DNA from: Pseudomonas kitaguniensis
GTDB lineage: Bacteria > Pseudomonadota > Gammaproteobacteria > Pseudomonadales > Pseudomonadaceae
NCBI RefSeq assembly: GCF_009296165.1
Contig: NZ_VUAZ01000105.1
Location: 1 to 64,000, forward strand
Direction of reading: 5' to 3'
Length of the DNA: 64,000 nt
Each line of letters begins with the position of its first letter. Within the stretch, counting starts at the first letter, position 1. The position numbers and the translations under genes are program-made. The notes below the pieces were generated by a model. It was given only the letters and a program-made list of their open reading frames with translations. It was not told the DNA's origin and did no database searches. Positions 1 through 9,403 of this stretch are shown piece by piece.

Positions 1-511
1 TTGAGCCAAACCTTGCGCGCGGCCTGCATGCGCTGCCAGAAGGTGGCCATGTCCGCGCTGGTGCTGAAATCGTCGGTTACCTTCACCCACATTTTTAATT
101 GAGGCCCACCACCGGGTACTTCCCACAAGGTGGTGAAGCTGTGATGACCGTCGGTCAGGTACAACTGGCCGCCGGGGCCGACCACCACGGTTTTCATCGG
201 CATCGGGATGGGGCGCCCACCGGGTCTTTGCAGGTGAAGCTTTGAGGTTGCTGCAGGTCGGCCTTTTTGGGCACGTTGTCGGCCTCGCCCTGGCCGTTGG
301 TTTCGCAGTATTCGTCGAAGACTTTGGCCGGCTTGTCGGCGAACAACGCCAGGCTGTAGCCAATCTGGTCAAACCCGACCACGGCTTGGGTGGGGTGCAG
401 TTGTTCGAGGCTCACCTCGACTACTTGGCCAGGCTTGGGCGTTGAGAACGCTTGGGCTTGAGCCGCCAGCACGCTGAGCAGCAGCGCAGCGGTCCATGGG
501 TATAAACGCAT
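1..511 (-). pseudogene. Exported ParB-like nuclease-domain protein, frameshifted and cut by the window edge
   Basis: The protein starts at 511 with a clear Sec signal peptide (MRLYPWTAALLLSVLAAQAQA). The mature part resembles the putative ParB-like nuclease family (PF08857 type), with the motif LTDGHHSFTTLWE about 110 residues in. The frame breaks at the GGGG run at 210-213 (plus strand). Adding one base there joins the N-terminal part (...CKDPVGAP) to MKTVVVGPGGQLYLTDGHH, which then stays open to position 1. The loss is therefore one nucleotide in a homopolymer. The C-terminus lies outside the window. These proteins are periplasmic; their substrate is not established. Family assignment is fairly secure. 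Whether the frameshift is real or a sequencing error is not. Confidence 0.75.
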
Positions 512-663
512 AGGTTTTCAGATCCTTGTGAAGGGTGTGAGCCGATACTACAAACGATTGCCGGTGCCAGGCTGTACCGCTGCTGAAAAAGCCAGCGGTC
601 ATTTACGGCGCGAGCGGCTAGAATCAACTGTATCCGTGAACCCCCAAATAGCCAGGAGCCATG

Positions 664-1038
664 ATGAGCTCGACTAACCCGCCCTCCCACACTGCCAAGC
701 TGGACCGCATCCTTGCCGATGCCCAGCGCGACCGGGAAATGGGCTACCGCGACAAAGCCTTGAAGATGTACCCGCACGTGTGTGGTCGCTGCGCGCGAGA
801 ATTTGCCGGCAAGCGCTTGAGCGAACTGACCGTACACCACCGTAACCATAATCATGATGACAACCCCCAGGACGGTTCCAACTGGGAGTTGCTGTGCCTG
901 TACTGCCACGATAACGAACACTCGCGCTACACCGATCAGCAGTACTTCGGCGAAGGCTCCACCAGCAGCCCGACGATTGCCAAGGCGACGCACAACCCGT
1001 TTGCGGCGTTGGCCGGATTGATGAAAAAAGACGACTGA
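664..1038 (+). CDS. yajD: YajD family HNH nuclease
   Basis: A 124-residue protein of the YajD family. Two CXXC pairs (CGRC near residue 40 and CLYC near residue 78) form a probable zinc site around the HNH core, where TVHHRNHNHDDNP supplies the catalytic histidines and LLCLYCHDNEH the last H. Two ATG codons lie in tandem at 661 and 664. The ribosome binding site AGGAG at 654-658 is better spaced for 664. The gene is monocistronic and followed by a REP doublet. HNH proteins of this size are usually annotated as endonucleases, but a physiological role for YajD is not established. Confidence 0.9.
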   Translation: MSSTNPPSHTAKLDRILADAQRDREMGYRDKALKMYPHVCGRCAREFAGKRLSELTVHHRNHNHDDNPQDGSNWELLCLYCHDNEHSRYTDQQYFGEGSTSSPTIAKATHNPFAALAGLMKKDD

Positions 1039-1065
1039 TTACGCGTGTTTGCCGGGCGGGCCTCT

Positions 1066-1128
1066 TCGCGAGAAGCCCGCTCCCACAGTTGACTGCATTG
1101 CAACTGTGGGAGCGGGCTTGCTCGCGAT
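1066..1128. repeat. REP doublet (REPIN), short loop
   Basis: Two inverted copies of the Pseudomonas REP core GTGGGAGCGGGCTTGCTCGC face each other across about 10 nt. The left arm is slightly degenerate (GCGAGAAGCCCGCTCCCAC). It lies in the gap between yajD and the RNA methyltransferase gene. The same core recurs near 2.1, 13.4 and 24.2 kb. Confidence 0.85.
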
Positions 1129-1194
1129 GGCGGCAGCGCCGGCAACACACCTCTTCCCGTATAATCGCGCTTTTACTCCAAGGCACCCTTCCCC

Positions 1195-1662
1195 GTGGGC
1201 AATAAACGCTACAGCTGCATCGGTCTGTATAACCCCAAATCCCCCGAAAACGTCGGTTCGGTGATGCGTGCCGCTGGCTGCTACGGCGTGGCCTCGGTGT
1301 TCTACACCGGGGTGCGTTACGCGCGCGCGCGGGATTTCATCACCGACACCAAAAAAGTCCACCACGACATTCCGTTGATCGGCATCGACGACTTGAAAAA
1401 GATCCTGCCGCTGGGCTGCATCCCGGTCGCTGTGGAACTGGTCGAAGGCGCGCGCCCGCTGCCCGAATACACCCATCCCGACCGCGCGCTGTATATTTTC
1501 GGCCCCGAAGACGGCTCGCTCGATAAAGACATTCGCGACTGGTGTGAAGACGTGGTGTACATCCCGACCACCGGCTGCATGAACCTTGCCGCCACCGTCA
1601 ACGTGGTGCTTTACGACCGCTTGGCCAAAGGCAACAACACCCGTTCAGGCCCCAAATACTGA
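1195..1662 (+). CDS. SpoU/TrmH-type RNA 2'-O-methyltransferase
   Basis: A 155-residue single-domain SPOUT methyltransferase, about the length of TrmL. The three SpoU motifs are visible: NPKSPENVGSVMRAAG (residues 13-28), LYIFGPEDGSL (about 100-110) and CMNLAATVNVVLYDRL near the C-terminus, which forms the SAM-binding knot. Translation starts at GTG 1195, the only start that keeps the N-terminal strand. The enzyme is expected to methylate the 2'-OH of a ribose in tRNA or rRNA. The exact target cannot be read from sequence, so trmL is not assigned. Confidence 0.85.
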   Translation: MGNKRYSCIGLYNPKSPENVGSVMRAAGCYGVASVFYTGVRYARARDFITDTKKVHHDIPLIGIDDLKKILPLGCIPVAVELVEGARPLPEYTHPDRALYIFGPEDGSLDKDIRDWCEDVVYIPTTGCMNLAATVNVVLYDRLAKGNNTRSGPKY

Positions 1663-1729
1663 TTTTTCGGGAACATCCGACGCCTGCCAACAGTCAGCTA
1701 TTCACACTAGCCCTTGTTGGAGACAGACC

Positions 1730-2080
1730 ATGAGCGACAGCAAAATCCTGCGACCTATCATCGAACACGCGCCACTTGAAACCCAACCCGGCCAAAACGT
1801 GCACGGCTGGGAACGCATCGGCTCAGTCGCCGGCGGCGTTATGCTGGTCGGCAAGGGCCTGCGCCGAGGCGGGATCTTCGGGCTGATCCAGGTGGCGATT
1901 GGCGGCGTGGCGCTGGTGCGCGGCGTGACCGGGCACAGCTCGCTCAAAGACAAGCTGGAGGAGGGCCGTCAGGAAATGAACACGGTGCGCACAAAGATCG
2001 AGCGCGCAGGCCAAGAGTTGAAAAACTTGAAGACCAAGGCCGAAGTGGCGGCTGAAAAAGCCGTTAAAACTCCGGCCTGA
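1730..2080 (+). CDS. Small membrane protein with YgaP-like DUF2892 domain
   Basis: A 116-residue protein. Residues about 25-70 form a Gly-rich hydrophobic hairpin (ERIGSVAGGVMLVGKG, then GIFGLIQVAIGGVALVRG) typical of the two-helix YgaP transmembrane domain (DUF2892). The C-terminal 45 residues are charged and likely helical (KDKLEEGRQEMNTVRTKIER). Start ATG 1730 follows GGAGAC. The frame is open further upstream, but that part reads as an overlap with the methyltransferase end. An inner-membrane location is likely; function unknown. Confidence 0.75.
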   Translation: MSDSKILRPIIEHAPLETQPGQNVHGWERIGSVAGGVMLVGKGLRRGGIFGLIQVAIGGVALVRGVTGHSSLKDKLEEGRQEMNTVRTKIERAGQELKNLKTKAEVAAEKAVKTPA

Positions 2081-2110
2081 TCCACGCCTTGCAGAGGTGC
2101 AAGGCCAAAC

Positions 2111-2198
2111 TGTGAGAGCGGGCTTGCTCGCGATGGCGCTGTCTCAGACGAGTATTTTTCGACTGACCTACCGCTATCGCGAGCAAGCCCGCTCCCAC
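2111..2198. repeat. REP doublet (REPIN)
   Basis: Inverted pair of the 20-nt REP core, one arm altered to GTGAGAGCGGGCTTGCTCGC, separated by about 45 nt. It lies between the convergent DUF2892 gene and the gene at 2224-3444. Confidence 0.85.
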
Positions 2199-2223
2199 AA
2201 AAAAGCGCGTTTGACCTAACCCA

Positions 2224-3444
2224 TCAGCGCAGCAGTTTGGAATCGAGCACCACTGAAGACTCGCCGATAACAGCGTCGGCCAACTGCACAAACTCGGCGG
2301 TGGTGACGCTGTTTGCACGCATCACCGCGTGTGCCAAGTCATCCAGCGAGCGTTTGTTGTGAGTTTTTACGCGGATCTCCCGGTCCAGCTCCTGCAACAC
2401 CACCACCGCGCGTGAAACGGTTGCGCCGCTGACGTGCTCGCCGCGCAGCGTGGTCACGTCCTTGCCTTCCTTGGCCAGTCGCGCCTGGATCGCGGCATAC
2501 CGATCATCGGTGATACCGCCCGCACGGCGCATCAGTTCGATGGCATAGAACTGCGCCATGCCTTCGCTGATCCAGTCACTCTTGCCGTGATCGTTAAAAC
2601 GACCGACGGCCTGCACCACTTCGCGAATCAGCGGGCTGCTGCCGTTCTCGCTGACCAGCGGCGTGCGGCTGTTGAGGTAGAGTGAGTCGCGCGACGCAAA
2701 CACCCCGCGGCGCATCGGATCGCTGGCGCCCAGCACCAGCAACTTGGCAGGGTGACGCGGGAACGCGGCCTCAACCTGCGGCCAGACGAACGTCAGCAAC
2801 GTGAGCACATCCATGCGGTGCATGCCCTGGCCCTTGGGCGACGCCACCGTGACATCGGTGTCGCCCAAGCGTACGCGGCGGCTGCCAAGATTGCCGGCGA
2901 GCATCCATCCGGTGGGCCGATCAAACAGGCGGGATACGTTGTCGATGCGAAAGGTGTTTTTGCCGATGCGCGGCCAAGCGGTTTCGACGCTTTTCCAGCC
3001 TGCCGGCAATTCGAACGCCAGCCGCGAGACCAACTCGACGCCGTCCTGCTGGTCGAGCCGCGCCGGCGGCACCAGGTCTTCACCCCGAAACAGCGCCCAA
3101 CCGGGGGTCATCCGCGCTTCATAAATGCCGGTTTTACGCGCGTGGGTCAGGCGTACACGGTAGGTCAGGCTGGCCTTGCCGGCGCTCGGTTGCCACAGGC
3201 CACGGTGCCCGTTGAGGCTCCATTGGCCGTCGGCCTTGAAGTCACTGTAGTCGCCGCCTGCGCCCAGGTCGAAGTTCAGGCTGCGCACCGCCGAGCCTTG
3301 CGACACGCTCACGCGCACTTGCGCCTGATCGCTTTGCGGCAGCAGTTTGACGTGGTAGTCCAGCTTGACTTTGTTCGCGCACCACGCGGGCAGGCTCAGC
3401 GCCAGCAACACCAAAAGCGCCGCCAGCCGGGTTTGCAGCGTCAT
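2224..3444 (-). CDS. Exported protein of unknown function, M61/M1 peptidase-like layout
   Basis: A 406-residue protein with a signal peptide (LAALLVLLALSLPAWC). The start is ATG 3444, preceded 7 nt upstream by AAAGGAGG. The N-terminal half looks like a beta-rich domain; the C-terminal half holds a segment (SDWISEGMAQFYAIELMRRAG) resembling the glutamate helix of gluzincin peptidases. The HEXXH zinc motif is not present: the corresponding region reads LIREVVQAVGRFNDHG, so it may be an inactive relative. It follows ycgN on the same strand with 13 nt between, so the two form an operon. Family placement is inference only. Confidence 0.65.
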   Translation of the reverse strand: MTLQTRLAALLVLLALSLPAWCANKVKLDYHVKLLPQSDQAQVRVSVSQGSAVRSLNFDLGAGGDYSDFKADGQWSLNGHRGLWQPSAGKASLTYRVRLTHARKTGIYEARMTPGWALFRGEDLVPPARLDQQDGVELVSRLAFELPAGWKSVETAWPRIGKNTFRIDNVSRLFDRPTGWMLAGNLGSRRVRLGDTDVTVASPKGQGMHRMDVLTLLTFVWPQVEAAFPRHPAKLLVLGASDPMRRGVFASRDSLYLNSRTPLVSENGSSPLIREVVQAVGRFNDHGKSDWISEGMAQFYAIELMRRAGGITDDRYAAIQARLAKEGKDVTTLRGEHVSGATVSRAVVVLQELDREIRVKTHNKRSLDDLAHAVMRANSVTTAEFVQLADAVIGESSVVLDSKLLR

Positions 3445-3457
3445 ACACACGCCTCCT

Positions 3458-3907
3458 TTAGCCTGCACGGAAGATCAGGTAATCCTCCCAGTCGTCTTCG
3501 GGCACGCTGCCTTCGGCGAGCATGCGGCCAGACTGGGAAATGCGTTCCTGGTGCACCGCATCGCGGTCGCCGCAGACCAGGTGATGCCACAGCGGCAGGT
3601 CTTTGCGCTCGCTGACCAGGCGATAGCCGCAGGTTGGCGGCAACCATTTGAACTGGTCGGCCTGGCCCGGCGTGAGCTGGATGCAGTCGGGCACCGAGGC
3701 GCGGCGGTTGGGGTAGTCGGTGCACTGGCAGGTTTTCAGGTCGAGCAGTTTGCAGGCGATACGCGTGTAATAGACGCTGTTGTCGTCCTCATCCTCAAGC
3801 TTTTGCAGGCAGCACAGGCCACAGCCGTCACACAACGACTCCCATTCCTCCTGGTCGAGGTGTTCAAGGGTTTTGCGTATCCAGAAAGGTTCGACTTTGG
3901 CGGCCAT
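3458..3907 (-). CDS. YcgN family cysteine cluster protein
   Basis: A 149-residue protein of the YcgN/UPF0260 family. Conserved cysteines CDGCGLCC (about 27-34) and the later [17 protein letters not shown] segment mark the CxxCxxCC-type cluster, which probably binds an iron-sulfur cluster or zinc. First gene of a two-gene operon with 2224-3444. Function unknown; family identity is strong. Confidence 0.9.
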   Translation of the reverse strand: MAAKVEPFWIRKTLEHLDQEEWESLCDGCGLCCLQKLEDEDDNSVYYTRIACKLLDLKTCQCTDYPNRRASVPDCIQLTPGQADQFKWLPPTCGYRLVSERKDLPLWHHLVCGDRDAVHQERISQSGRMLAEGSVPEDDWEDYLIFRAG

Positions 3908-4060
3908 GGCTCTGCATCAGTATCGGTAGGTGAAAAGGCCGCCAGTCTAGTGCCCAAGGCCGTTGCGGCCAAGCGCTTACGAGTGGCTGCGTTACACCAC
4001 TTGTCAGTCTGGCGGGGGCGCAGTAGTTTTGAGCGCCCAATTGTCGATCAGGAAGAGCCC

Positions 4061-4645
4061 ATGACACGCGTTGCCGATTACCCGATCCACCCGCAGTTCA
4101 CCGAGCGCTGGTCGCCCCGCGCCTTCAGCGGCGAGAGCATCGCGCAGGACACCCTGCTGAGCTTTTTCGAAGCCGCACGCTGGGCGCCATCAGCCTACAA
4201 TTCGCAGCCTTGGCGGTTTCTCTACGCGCGCCGCGACACGCCGGATTGGGAGCGTTTTTTGGGCCTGCTGAATGAATTCAATCGGGGGTGGGCGCAGCAC
4301 GCGTCGGCGCTGGTGATTATCGCGTCGAAAACCGACTTCATTGCCCCCGGCGCCACGGAAGAAACCCCGGCCCTGTGGCACACCTTCGACACCGGTTCGG
4401 CCTGGGGCCACCTGGCGCTGCAAGCCAGCCTCAGCGGCTGGCACACCCACGGCATGGCCGGGTTCGATCAGGAGCTGACGCGCAAAGAACTGAAGATCCC
4501 GGATGGGTATGCGCTGCACGCGGCCGTGGCCGTGGGCAAGCTGGGCGACAAATCGACCTTGCCTGAATACCTGCAAGGCCGTGAAGCGCCAAGCCCGCGC
4601 AAGCCGTTGAGCGAGCTGGTGTGCGAAGGTGACTTCAGCCTTTAA
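4061..4645 (+). CDS. Nitroreductase family FMN oxidoreductase
   Basis: A 194-residue protein starting at ATG 4061 after AGGAAGAG. The N-terminal RWSPRAF and AARWAPSAYNSQPWRF segments are the FMN phosphate-binding signatures of the nitroreductase fold. The C-terminal part carries the usual Leu/Ala-rich helix (WGHLALQASLSGWHTHGMAGFD). Such enzymes reduce nitro compounds, quinones or related substrates with NAD(P)H. The substrate is not predictable here. The frame is open upstream to 3365 but that part is only a shadow of ycgN. Confidence 0.88.
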   Translation: MTRVADYPIHPQFTERWSPRAFSGESIAQDTLLSFFEAARWAPSAYNSQPWRFLYARRDTPDWERFLGLLNEFNRGWAQHASALVIIASKTDFIAPGATEETPALWHTFDTGSAWGHLALQASLSGWHTHGMAGFDQELTRKELKIPDGYALHAAVAVGKLGDKSTLPEYLQGREAPSPRKPLSELVCEGDFSL

Positions 4646-4656
4646 CGCCGCTGCAA

Positions 4657-4680
4657 CCCTGCCGTTGAAAAACGGCAGGG
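4657..4680 (+). terminator. Hairpin terminator after the nitroreductase gene
   Basis: Perfect 10-bp stem CCCTGCCGTT / AACGGCAGGG with a GAAA tetraloop. It sits between convergent genes, 12 nt after the nitroreductase stop and 14 nt from the end of the 4694-8200 gene, so it may serve both. No long T tract follows. Confidence 0.65.
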
Positions 4681-4693
4681 TGCACCCTCAATG

Positions 4694-7600
4694 TTAGGCG
4701 GCGATCAGTTCATTGAAGGTTTTGCGCAGTTCGGCCTTTTTCCGGTTATACGTGTCCATTATCTCCGCCACCATGAACTCAGCAGGCAGGCCATCCATAT
4801 CGACGGGGTAAATTTTATTGTCCTTCCTGGAATACATGAAATTGCTCATTTGCGGATCGCCGTGATAAATGTCATTCGCTTCCATGCGCGCCAGCATGTC
4901 ATCCACTAATGACCGCGCGGAGGGCGGCAAACTGCCCTTTTCAATCTTGCTAAGGTCCACACCGTCGATTCTTCTCATTTTTATATATTTGCGCCCTTCC
5001 TCAACGATGACTTCAGCAACATCCTCCCCGTAGTATTTGTTCATATTGACCACTTCCATAGAGGTGTAGCCTTCGGCGCTGGTTAACCAGGTCGGCCCCG
5101 TGTCTTTGTAAACATTTTGCCCGTCCAGGCTGGCATAAACCGTCCCCTCCCCGCCTCGGCCAATCTCTGGCCCCAAATCGGACTTCACCGACACCGGGCT
5201 ACCGCCACGCGCCCCCAGCCGCCGCCACTGGTCACCCTGCACATGCTCGAGCAACAGCGGGGTTTGTCGATTGTTGTGATAAACCCGCGCCTGTACCGTG
5301 CCGTCTGCCGTGCGCGTCACCTGACGCACTTCGTAAACAGCGGTTTGGCCGGCACTGTCGGTGTGGCGGATATGCGACAAGTGCCCGTCAGCGGCAACAT
5401 ATACACCCTGATGGTTGCGCGTTAGCCCGGTAATTCTGGACGCCGGCACGTTGAATTGGCCAAACAGGCCGTTGCTCAGCTCGCCATTCGGCACTGCCGA
5501 GGCGCGGGTAATCTGGCCATTCACCGCACGGGTTGCAGGCGCGAAATCGTCGAGTGGGCGACCGTAGGGCAGCATTGTTTCGGCATCAAAGGCATACCAT
5601 TTGCCCTTGTGTAACACGGCGCCGCCTTCAACACTCTCACCCGCGACTTTGAACACGCCCGTGGCCGCTTCTGCATAGTGTTTACTGGCGACCTTCAACA
5701 GGGCATAACTGCCGGCCGCGCCCCTGAGCTGATTAAGTCGCCGGCTCACAGCACGACTGCCTTTGACCACCAACCTGCCACCACTTGCGAGCAAATCTCC
5801 CGCGCCGCTCAAGGGGTTGAAGGCCTCGACAAGCGTTGCCCCGACAAACCTCGAAACCTTCGCCACCTTGCCCGCCGTCGACACCGCACTGCCCACCAGC
5901 TTGCCGGCCTGTGCAGCCTTGCCCGCGCCCAACGTGATCAGGCCAACCGCATCCATCGCCAGGTCGAAGACGCCTTGGCCAATGTTGCCATTACCAAAGT
6001 TGACGATGGCCGAGCGCAGCGGAATGAGGTTCAGGAAAAACTCGGAAATCGCCGCGTTACGCGCGCTGTCCTGATCATAAGAGGTGACGCCCCTGGCCTC
6101 TTTCAACAGGTCATCATTCTTCAGGTCAAGGGCCTGCACAAACACATCGGCGATAGCATGACTGCGCGCCGAGCTGAAACTGTCAGGCGTCCCCGCGCCC
6201 TCGGGTCGCGCGTGAAACTGCTCGGCGTACTTGGCTTTATCGGGCTCAAACAACTGCGTCTTCGAGAGCACATTGGCCTCGCGCTGGTGCATTTTGTTCG
6301 CGGTAAAAGGCTCAGTGCGGCGGCGTATCAGAAAGTTTTGTTTCTGCACCGTACCGCGGCGCGTGTCGATCCGGTAAAGATCCACTTGGCCGTCACTCCC
6401 GGTGGCTTTCACCTCCAGCGTGTGCCCCCTGGCGTAAAGCGCTGGCGGGGTAAATAAATCACCGGCGATTTTGTATTGGTCGGTACGGAAGAATTCCAGC
6501 TTGGCGCTTTCGAGGCGCTTGCGATCTGCCAGCGGCAACGTCGAGATCAGATGCCGGACCCTGGCTTGCTGCCCGCCTTCGTGGGCTGTTATGGACGCAT
6601 CGAACTGCGCCTTGAACGAGGTGGAAACATCCAGTTTGCCCTGGCCGTAAAGGCTGCAAAACCGATTGATGGGCAAGCGTTTGTCATTGCTGATCCAATG
6701 ATCTTCGCCCCCCAGCTTGCTCCCTTCCATCACGATGTCGAGCATTGAACGCAGGCCGGGGTAGAGACCAGGACGGCCTGCCTTCAACCTGGCCTTCTGG
6801 ATGTTCCTGAGCTTGAAGAGGCTGACGTCCACGCCAGGAAACGCCTCTTGAAGCTGGGCAAGCGCCATCGCTTCTCGACTGGGAATGGGCGTTTGCAGCA
6901 AGGTGCTGGTGGTTTTCAACACGCCCAACTGGTCGTTATACGCGGCCCTCACGCGCTCCATCTCAATCGTCGACGGTGCCTGTTCAGCGGTGGCGAGAAA
7001 ACCGTTGGCGACGCCCCAATTTATCAGTGCCTGACGGTCGATCTGCTGGCTGACGGCGGCGTCGGTATCGAGCTGCTCGGCAGCCAGCAAGACTTCTGCA
7101 TAGCGCATGCCGAGCGTGCGGCCCGGGGTTTGCGCTTCGAGCCTGCCCACCGACATCGCCAAGTGTGCCCAGAGCACGCTGGCGCAGGTCACGCCCGCCG
7201 GAATATCCCTGATCAGGAACTCCGGCGCCGTTTTGGCCAGCAGCAATGAAGCGGCCAGGTCGGCGGTTTGGGCGCTGGCGCGACCTTTCTCGACCAAGTG
7301 TTTGCCCAACCCTTCAATCACCACCGAAGGCGGTTGCCCCCAGTGCTGACGGCTCGCCAGATCAAACCCGGCAACGCTGTTGCGCGCGGGTGTGGCGAGG
7401 GACTCCGGGTCAAGCCCCAGATGGATCGCCGTCAACACATAAGCGCTGCTGCCGATACCTGAGTCACTGCCGTCCAACCTTGACTGAATGGCTTGCCCCA
7501 GCGCCTGAGCTTTGGGTGAGCCGAGCAGTTGTTCCATCGCCAGGACCGGCGCGTTCAGCGCCGTTCCAACCACCGCACTGCCGCTGAGCAAATAACCGAG

Positions 7601-8200
7601 CGCACCCTTCGCGCTGTCGGCCAACGGCAAATCCGCCAAGCCGCTGCTGTTGTCGTGCATCAGGGCAATGATGTCGCGCTGGTCTTGCGCCGGCATCGCG
7701 ACGGGCCACGACAGCGCGCCGCTGAGGTTGCCCAGTGGATGGGCCTGTGCCTGCCTGCCGATAACGTTTTGCTGCTGCACCAGCGCTTCGAGGGTTTTCG
7801 GCACTTCCAGGCCGCAACTGAGCAGGTAGGCCTCAAGGCTGACCAGGCGGTTGGCAGGCAGAGCCTCGGGTGCCGGATAGATCGAGTTTTCACACACGTA
7901 CATCGTTGTGTTTTTCAGCTGCGCTGCCAGCGCGGTTTCCATCTGCGCCCTGGCCCTGGATAACGGCTGGTTCGCCACGAGCTGCCGGGGCAGGTCTTGA
8001 ATGATGTGGCGCAGTTTATCCGCCAGGGTTCGCCGATTGCAGTGGGCTGCCAGCGTTGCGTCCAACAGCGCGGGTGGCGTCGGCGTTGGGTTAGTGTGCG
8101 CGGGCACACGCGTTGCAAGCGGTTCGCCCGTGGGCACGCTGGATGAGTTTGAATGCACGAATTGGGGCGTATAAACCCCAGGCGAAGTGAGCGTGGTCAT
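4694..8200 (-). CDS. Large effector/toxin-like protein with C-terminal OspG/NleH-like kinase domain
   Basis: A 1168-residue protein without a signal peptide. The last 160 residues (about 1009-1168) read as a minimal protein kinase: glycine loop GRGGEGTVY (1014-1022), a lysine in NVYKD (K1032), a helix-C glutamate near 1049, the catalytic loop YHGDPQMSNF (D1115, N1120), and PVDMDG in the DFG position. HGD in place of HRD and the short C-lobe are features of the OspG/NleH effector kinases. Residues about 720-800 are Gly/Ala-rich and hydrophobic, as in polymorphic toxins that cross a membrane. The N-terminal 700 residues match no domain I can name. It stands alone, with no obvious chaperone or immunity gene beside it. 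A secreted effector is inferred; the kinase-like fold is seen directly. Confidence 0.7.
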   Translation of the reverse strand: MTTLTSPGVYTPQFVHSNSSSVPTGEPLATRVPAHTNPTPTPPALLDATLAAHCNRRTLADKLRHIIQDLPRQLVANQPLSRARAQMETALAAQLKNTTMYVCENSIYPAPEALPANRLVSLEAYLLSCGLEVPKTLEALVQQQNVIGRQAQAHPLGNLSGALSWPVAMPAQDQRDIIALMHDNSSGLADLPLADSAKGALGYLLSGSAVVGTALNAPVLAMEQLLGSPKAQALGQAIQSRLDGSDSGIGSSAYVLTAIHLGLDPESLATPARNSVAGFDLASRQHWGQPPSVVIEGLGKHLVEKGRASAQTADLAASLLLAKTAPEFLIRDIPAGVTCASVLWAHLAMSVGRLEAQTPGRTLGMRYAEVLLAAEQLDTDAAVSQQIDRQALINWGVANGFLATAEQAPSTIEMERVRAAYNDQLGVLKTTSTLLQTPIPSREAMALAQLQEAFPGVDVSLFKLRNIQKARLKAGRPGLYPGLRSMLDIVMEGSKLGGEDHWISNDKRLPINRFCSLYGQGKLDVSTSFKAQFDASITAHEGGQQARVRHLISTLPLADRKRLESAKLEFFRTDQYKIAGDLFTPPALYARGHTLEVKATGSDGQVDLYRIDTRRGTVQKQNFLIRRRTEPFTANKMHQREANVLSKTQLFEPDKAKYAEQFHARPEGAGTPDSFSSARSHAIADVFVQALDLKNDDLLKEARGVTSYDQDSARNAAISEFFLNLIPLRSAIVNFGNGNIGQGVFDLAMDAVGLITLGAGKAAQAGKLVGSAVSTAGKVAKVSRFVGATLVEAFNPLSGAGDLLASGGRLVVKGSRAVSRRLNQLRGAAGSYALLKVASKHYAEAATGVFKVAGESVEGGAVLHKGKWYAFDAETMLPYGRPLDDFAPATRAVNGQITRASAVPNGELSNGLFGQFNVPASRITGLTRNHQGVYVAADGHLSHIRHTDSAGQTAVYEVRQVTRTADGTVQARVYHNNRQTPLLLEHVQGDQWRRLGARGGSPVSVKSDLGPEIGRGGEGTVYASLDGQNVYKDTGPTWLTSAEGYTSMEVVNMNKYYGEDVAEVIVEEGRKYIKMRRIDGVDLSKIEKGSLPPSARSLVDDMLARMEANDIYHGDPQMSNFMYSRKDNKIYPVDMDGLPAEFMVAEIMDTYNRKKAELRKTFNELIAA

Positions 8201-8363
8201 GGTGATACCTGTCCTTAGTCAAGAGAAAACCTTCAAAACGCGCAACCCTGCGCCTTTTGCGATCACTGGGTGGGGGCACCCGCGAAAGAGGTTCCATCTT
8301 GACTGTCAGGTTTTATGTACATGACCCAATGTTAAGCAATGCGCCCATTGCCGGGCGCTGCCT

Positions 8364-9296
8364 TCAATAACCGCGTTCGAAGCTGACTTCGCCGCGCAAC
8401 GCTTGCCTGGCCTGATGCGCCCGCAGGTTTTCGACAAACAACGCGACCATCAACGCTGGCGATGTCGGCGCCGAGCTGTGCCCGGTCAGCAACAAGCCCC
8501 AGGCGGTCCAGAACGGGTGGCGTTGCGGCAGCGGTTCCTGGCGACACACGTCGATGACCGCGCCGGCCAGGTGCCCTTCTTTCAACGCCTCGACCAAATC
8601 GGCATCGACCACCGCCACGCCGCGCCCGACGTTGATAAACAACCCGGTCGGCTTGAATTGCTTGAACAGCGCCGCGTCGTACAGGTCATGCGTGCTCGGC
8701 GTGCTCGGCAGCAGGTTGATCACGTAGTCGACCTCACCCACCAACCGGCCCAATTGATCGAGCCCGGCGACTTCGATAAACGGCGCCTGCTCGCGTGGGG
8801 AACTGGCGATGCCATACAGCTTGACGCCAAACGGCAACAGAAAATCGGCAACGCTCTGGCCAATATCACCGGTGCCGACGATCAGCGCCTTGCGCCCCGC
8901 CAGGCTTTGGCCCAGCCGGTTGTCCCATTTGCGCTCGACCTGGCTGACCAGCCGCGCGAGTACTTCGCGCTCGTGGCCCAACATATACGTGAGCACAAAC
9001 TCGGCCATGACCTGGCCAAAAATGCCGACCGCGCGGGTCAGTTGATAATCGCGCGGCAAGCCCTCGGCCAGCAGCGGCGTGATGCCCGCCCACGTCGATT
9101 GCAGCCATTGCGGCGTATGGCCTTGGCGCAGCAACGTGGCGAGCAAATCCGGTTGGCCGAGCCAGACAGGGCAATCGGCGGCCAGGCGCGACAATTCGGC
9201 CGAGTCGCCGCTGGTCAACACTTCAACGTCCGGCGCCGCTTCGCTCAGCAATTGGGCGTAAAGCGGGTGATCCTGTTCAGCAATCAGAACACGCAT
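8364..9296 (-). CDS. D-2-hydroxyacid dehydrogenase (glyoxylate/hydroxypyruvate reductase-like)
   Basis: A 310-residue NAD(P)-dependent enzyme. The Rossmann fingerprint GTGDIGQSVADFLLPFG lies at about 141-157, followed by the catalytic Arg in NVGRGVAVVDADL, the Glu in CRQEPLP and the His in LLTGHSSAPTSP. The usual TPH before the catalytic His is TGH here, and the spacing suits the GhrA-like subgroup. It should interconvert a 2-keto acid and a D-2-hydroxy acid; the substrate is not clear. Monocistronic. Confidence 0.85.
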   Translation of the reverse strand: MRVLIAEQDHPLYAQLLSEAAPDVEVLTSGDSAELSRLAADCPVWLGQPDLLATLLRQGHTPQWLQSTWAGITPLLAEGLPRDYQLTRAVGIFGQVMAEFVLTYMLGHEREVLARLVSQVERKWDNRLGQSLAGRKALIVGTGDIGQSVADFLLPFGVKLYGIASSPREQAPFIEVAGLDQLGRLVGEVDYVINLLPSTPSTHDLYDAALFKQFKPTGLFINVGRGVAVVDADLVEALKEGHLAGAVIDVCRQEPLPQRHPFWTAWGLLLTGHSSAPTSPALMVALFVENLRAHQARQALRGEVSFERGY

Positions 9297-9403
9297 GGTT
9301 CAAACCTTTCAAAAACAGTGCAGACGGCCGCCCGCATCCATGCGGCCACCGCCAACTAATACGAGTACAGGGAAGCATGTGCCCTGAACAGGGCACTGAC
9401 CGA

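Noticed and set aside
2752..3615. Long plus-strand open frame of 287 codons
   Set aside because: It is the opposite-strand shadow of the 2224-3444 and ycgN genes; Arg/His/Gln-rich composition without domain character.
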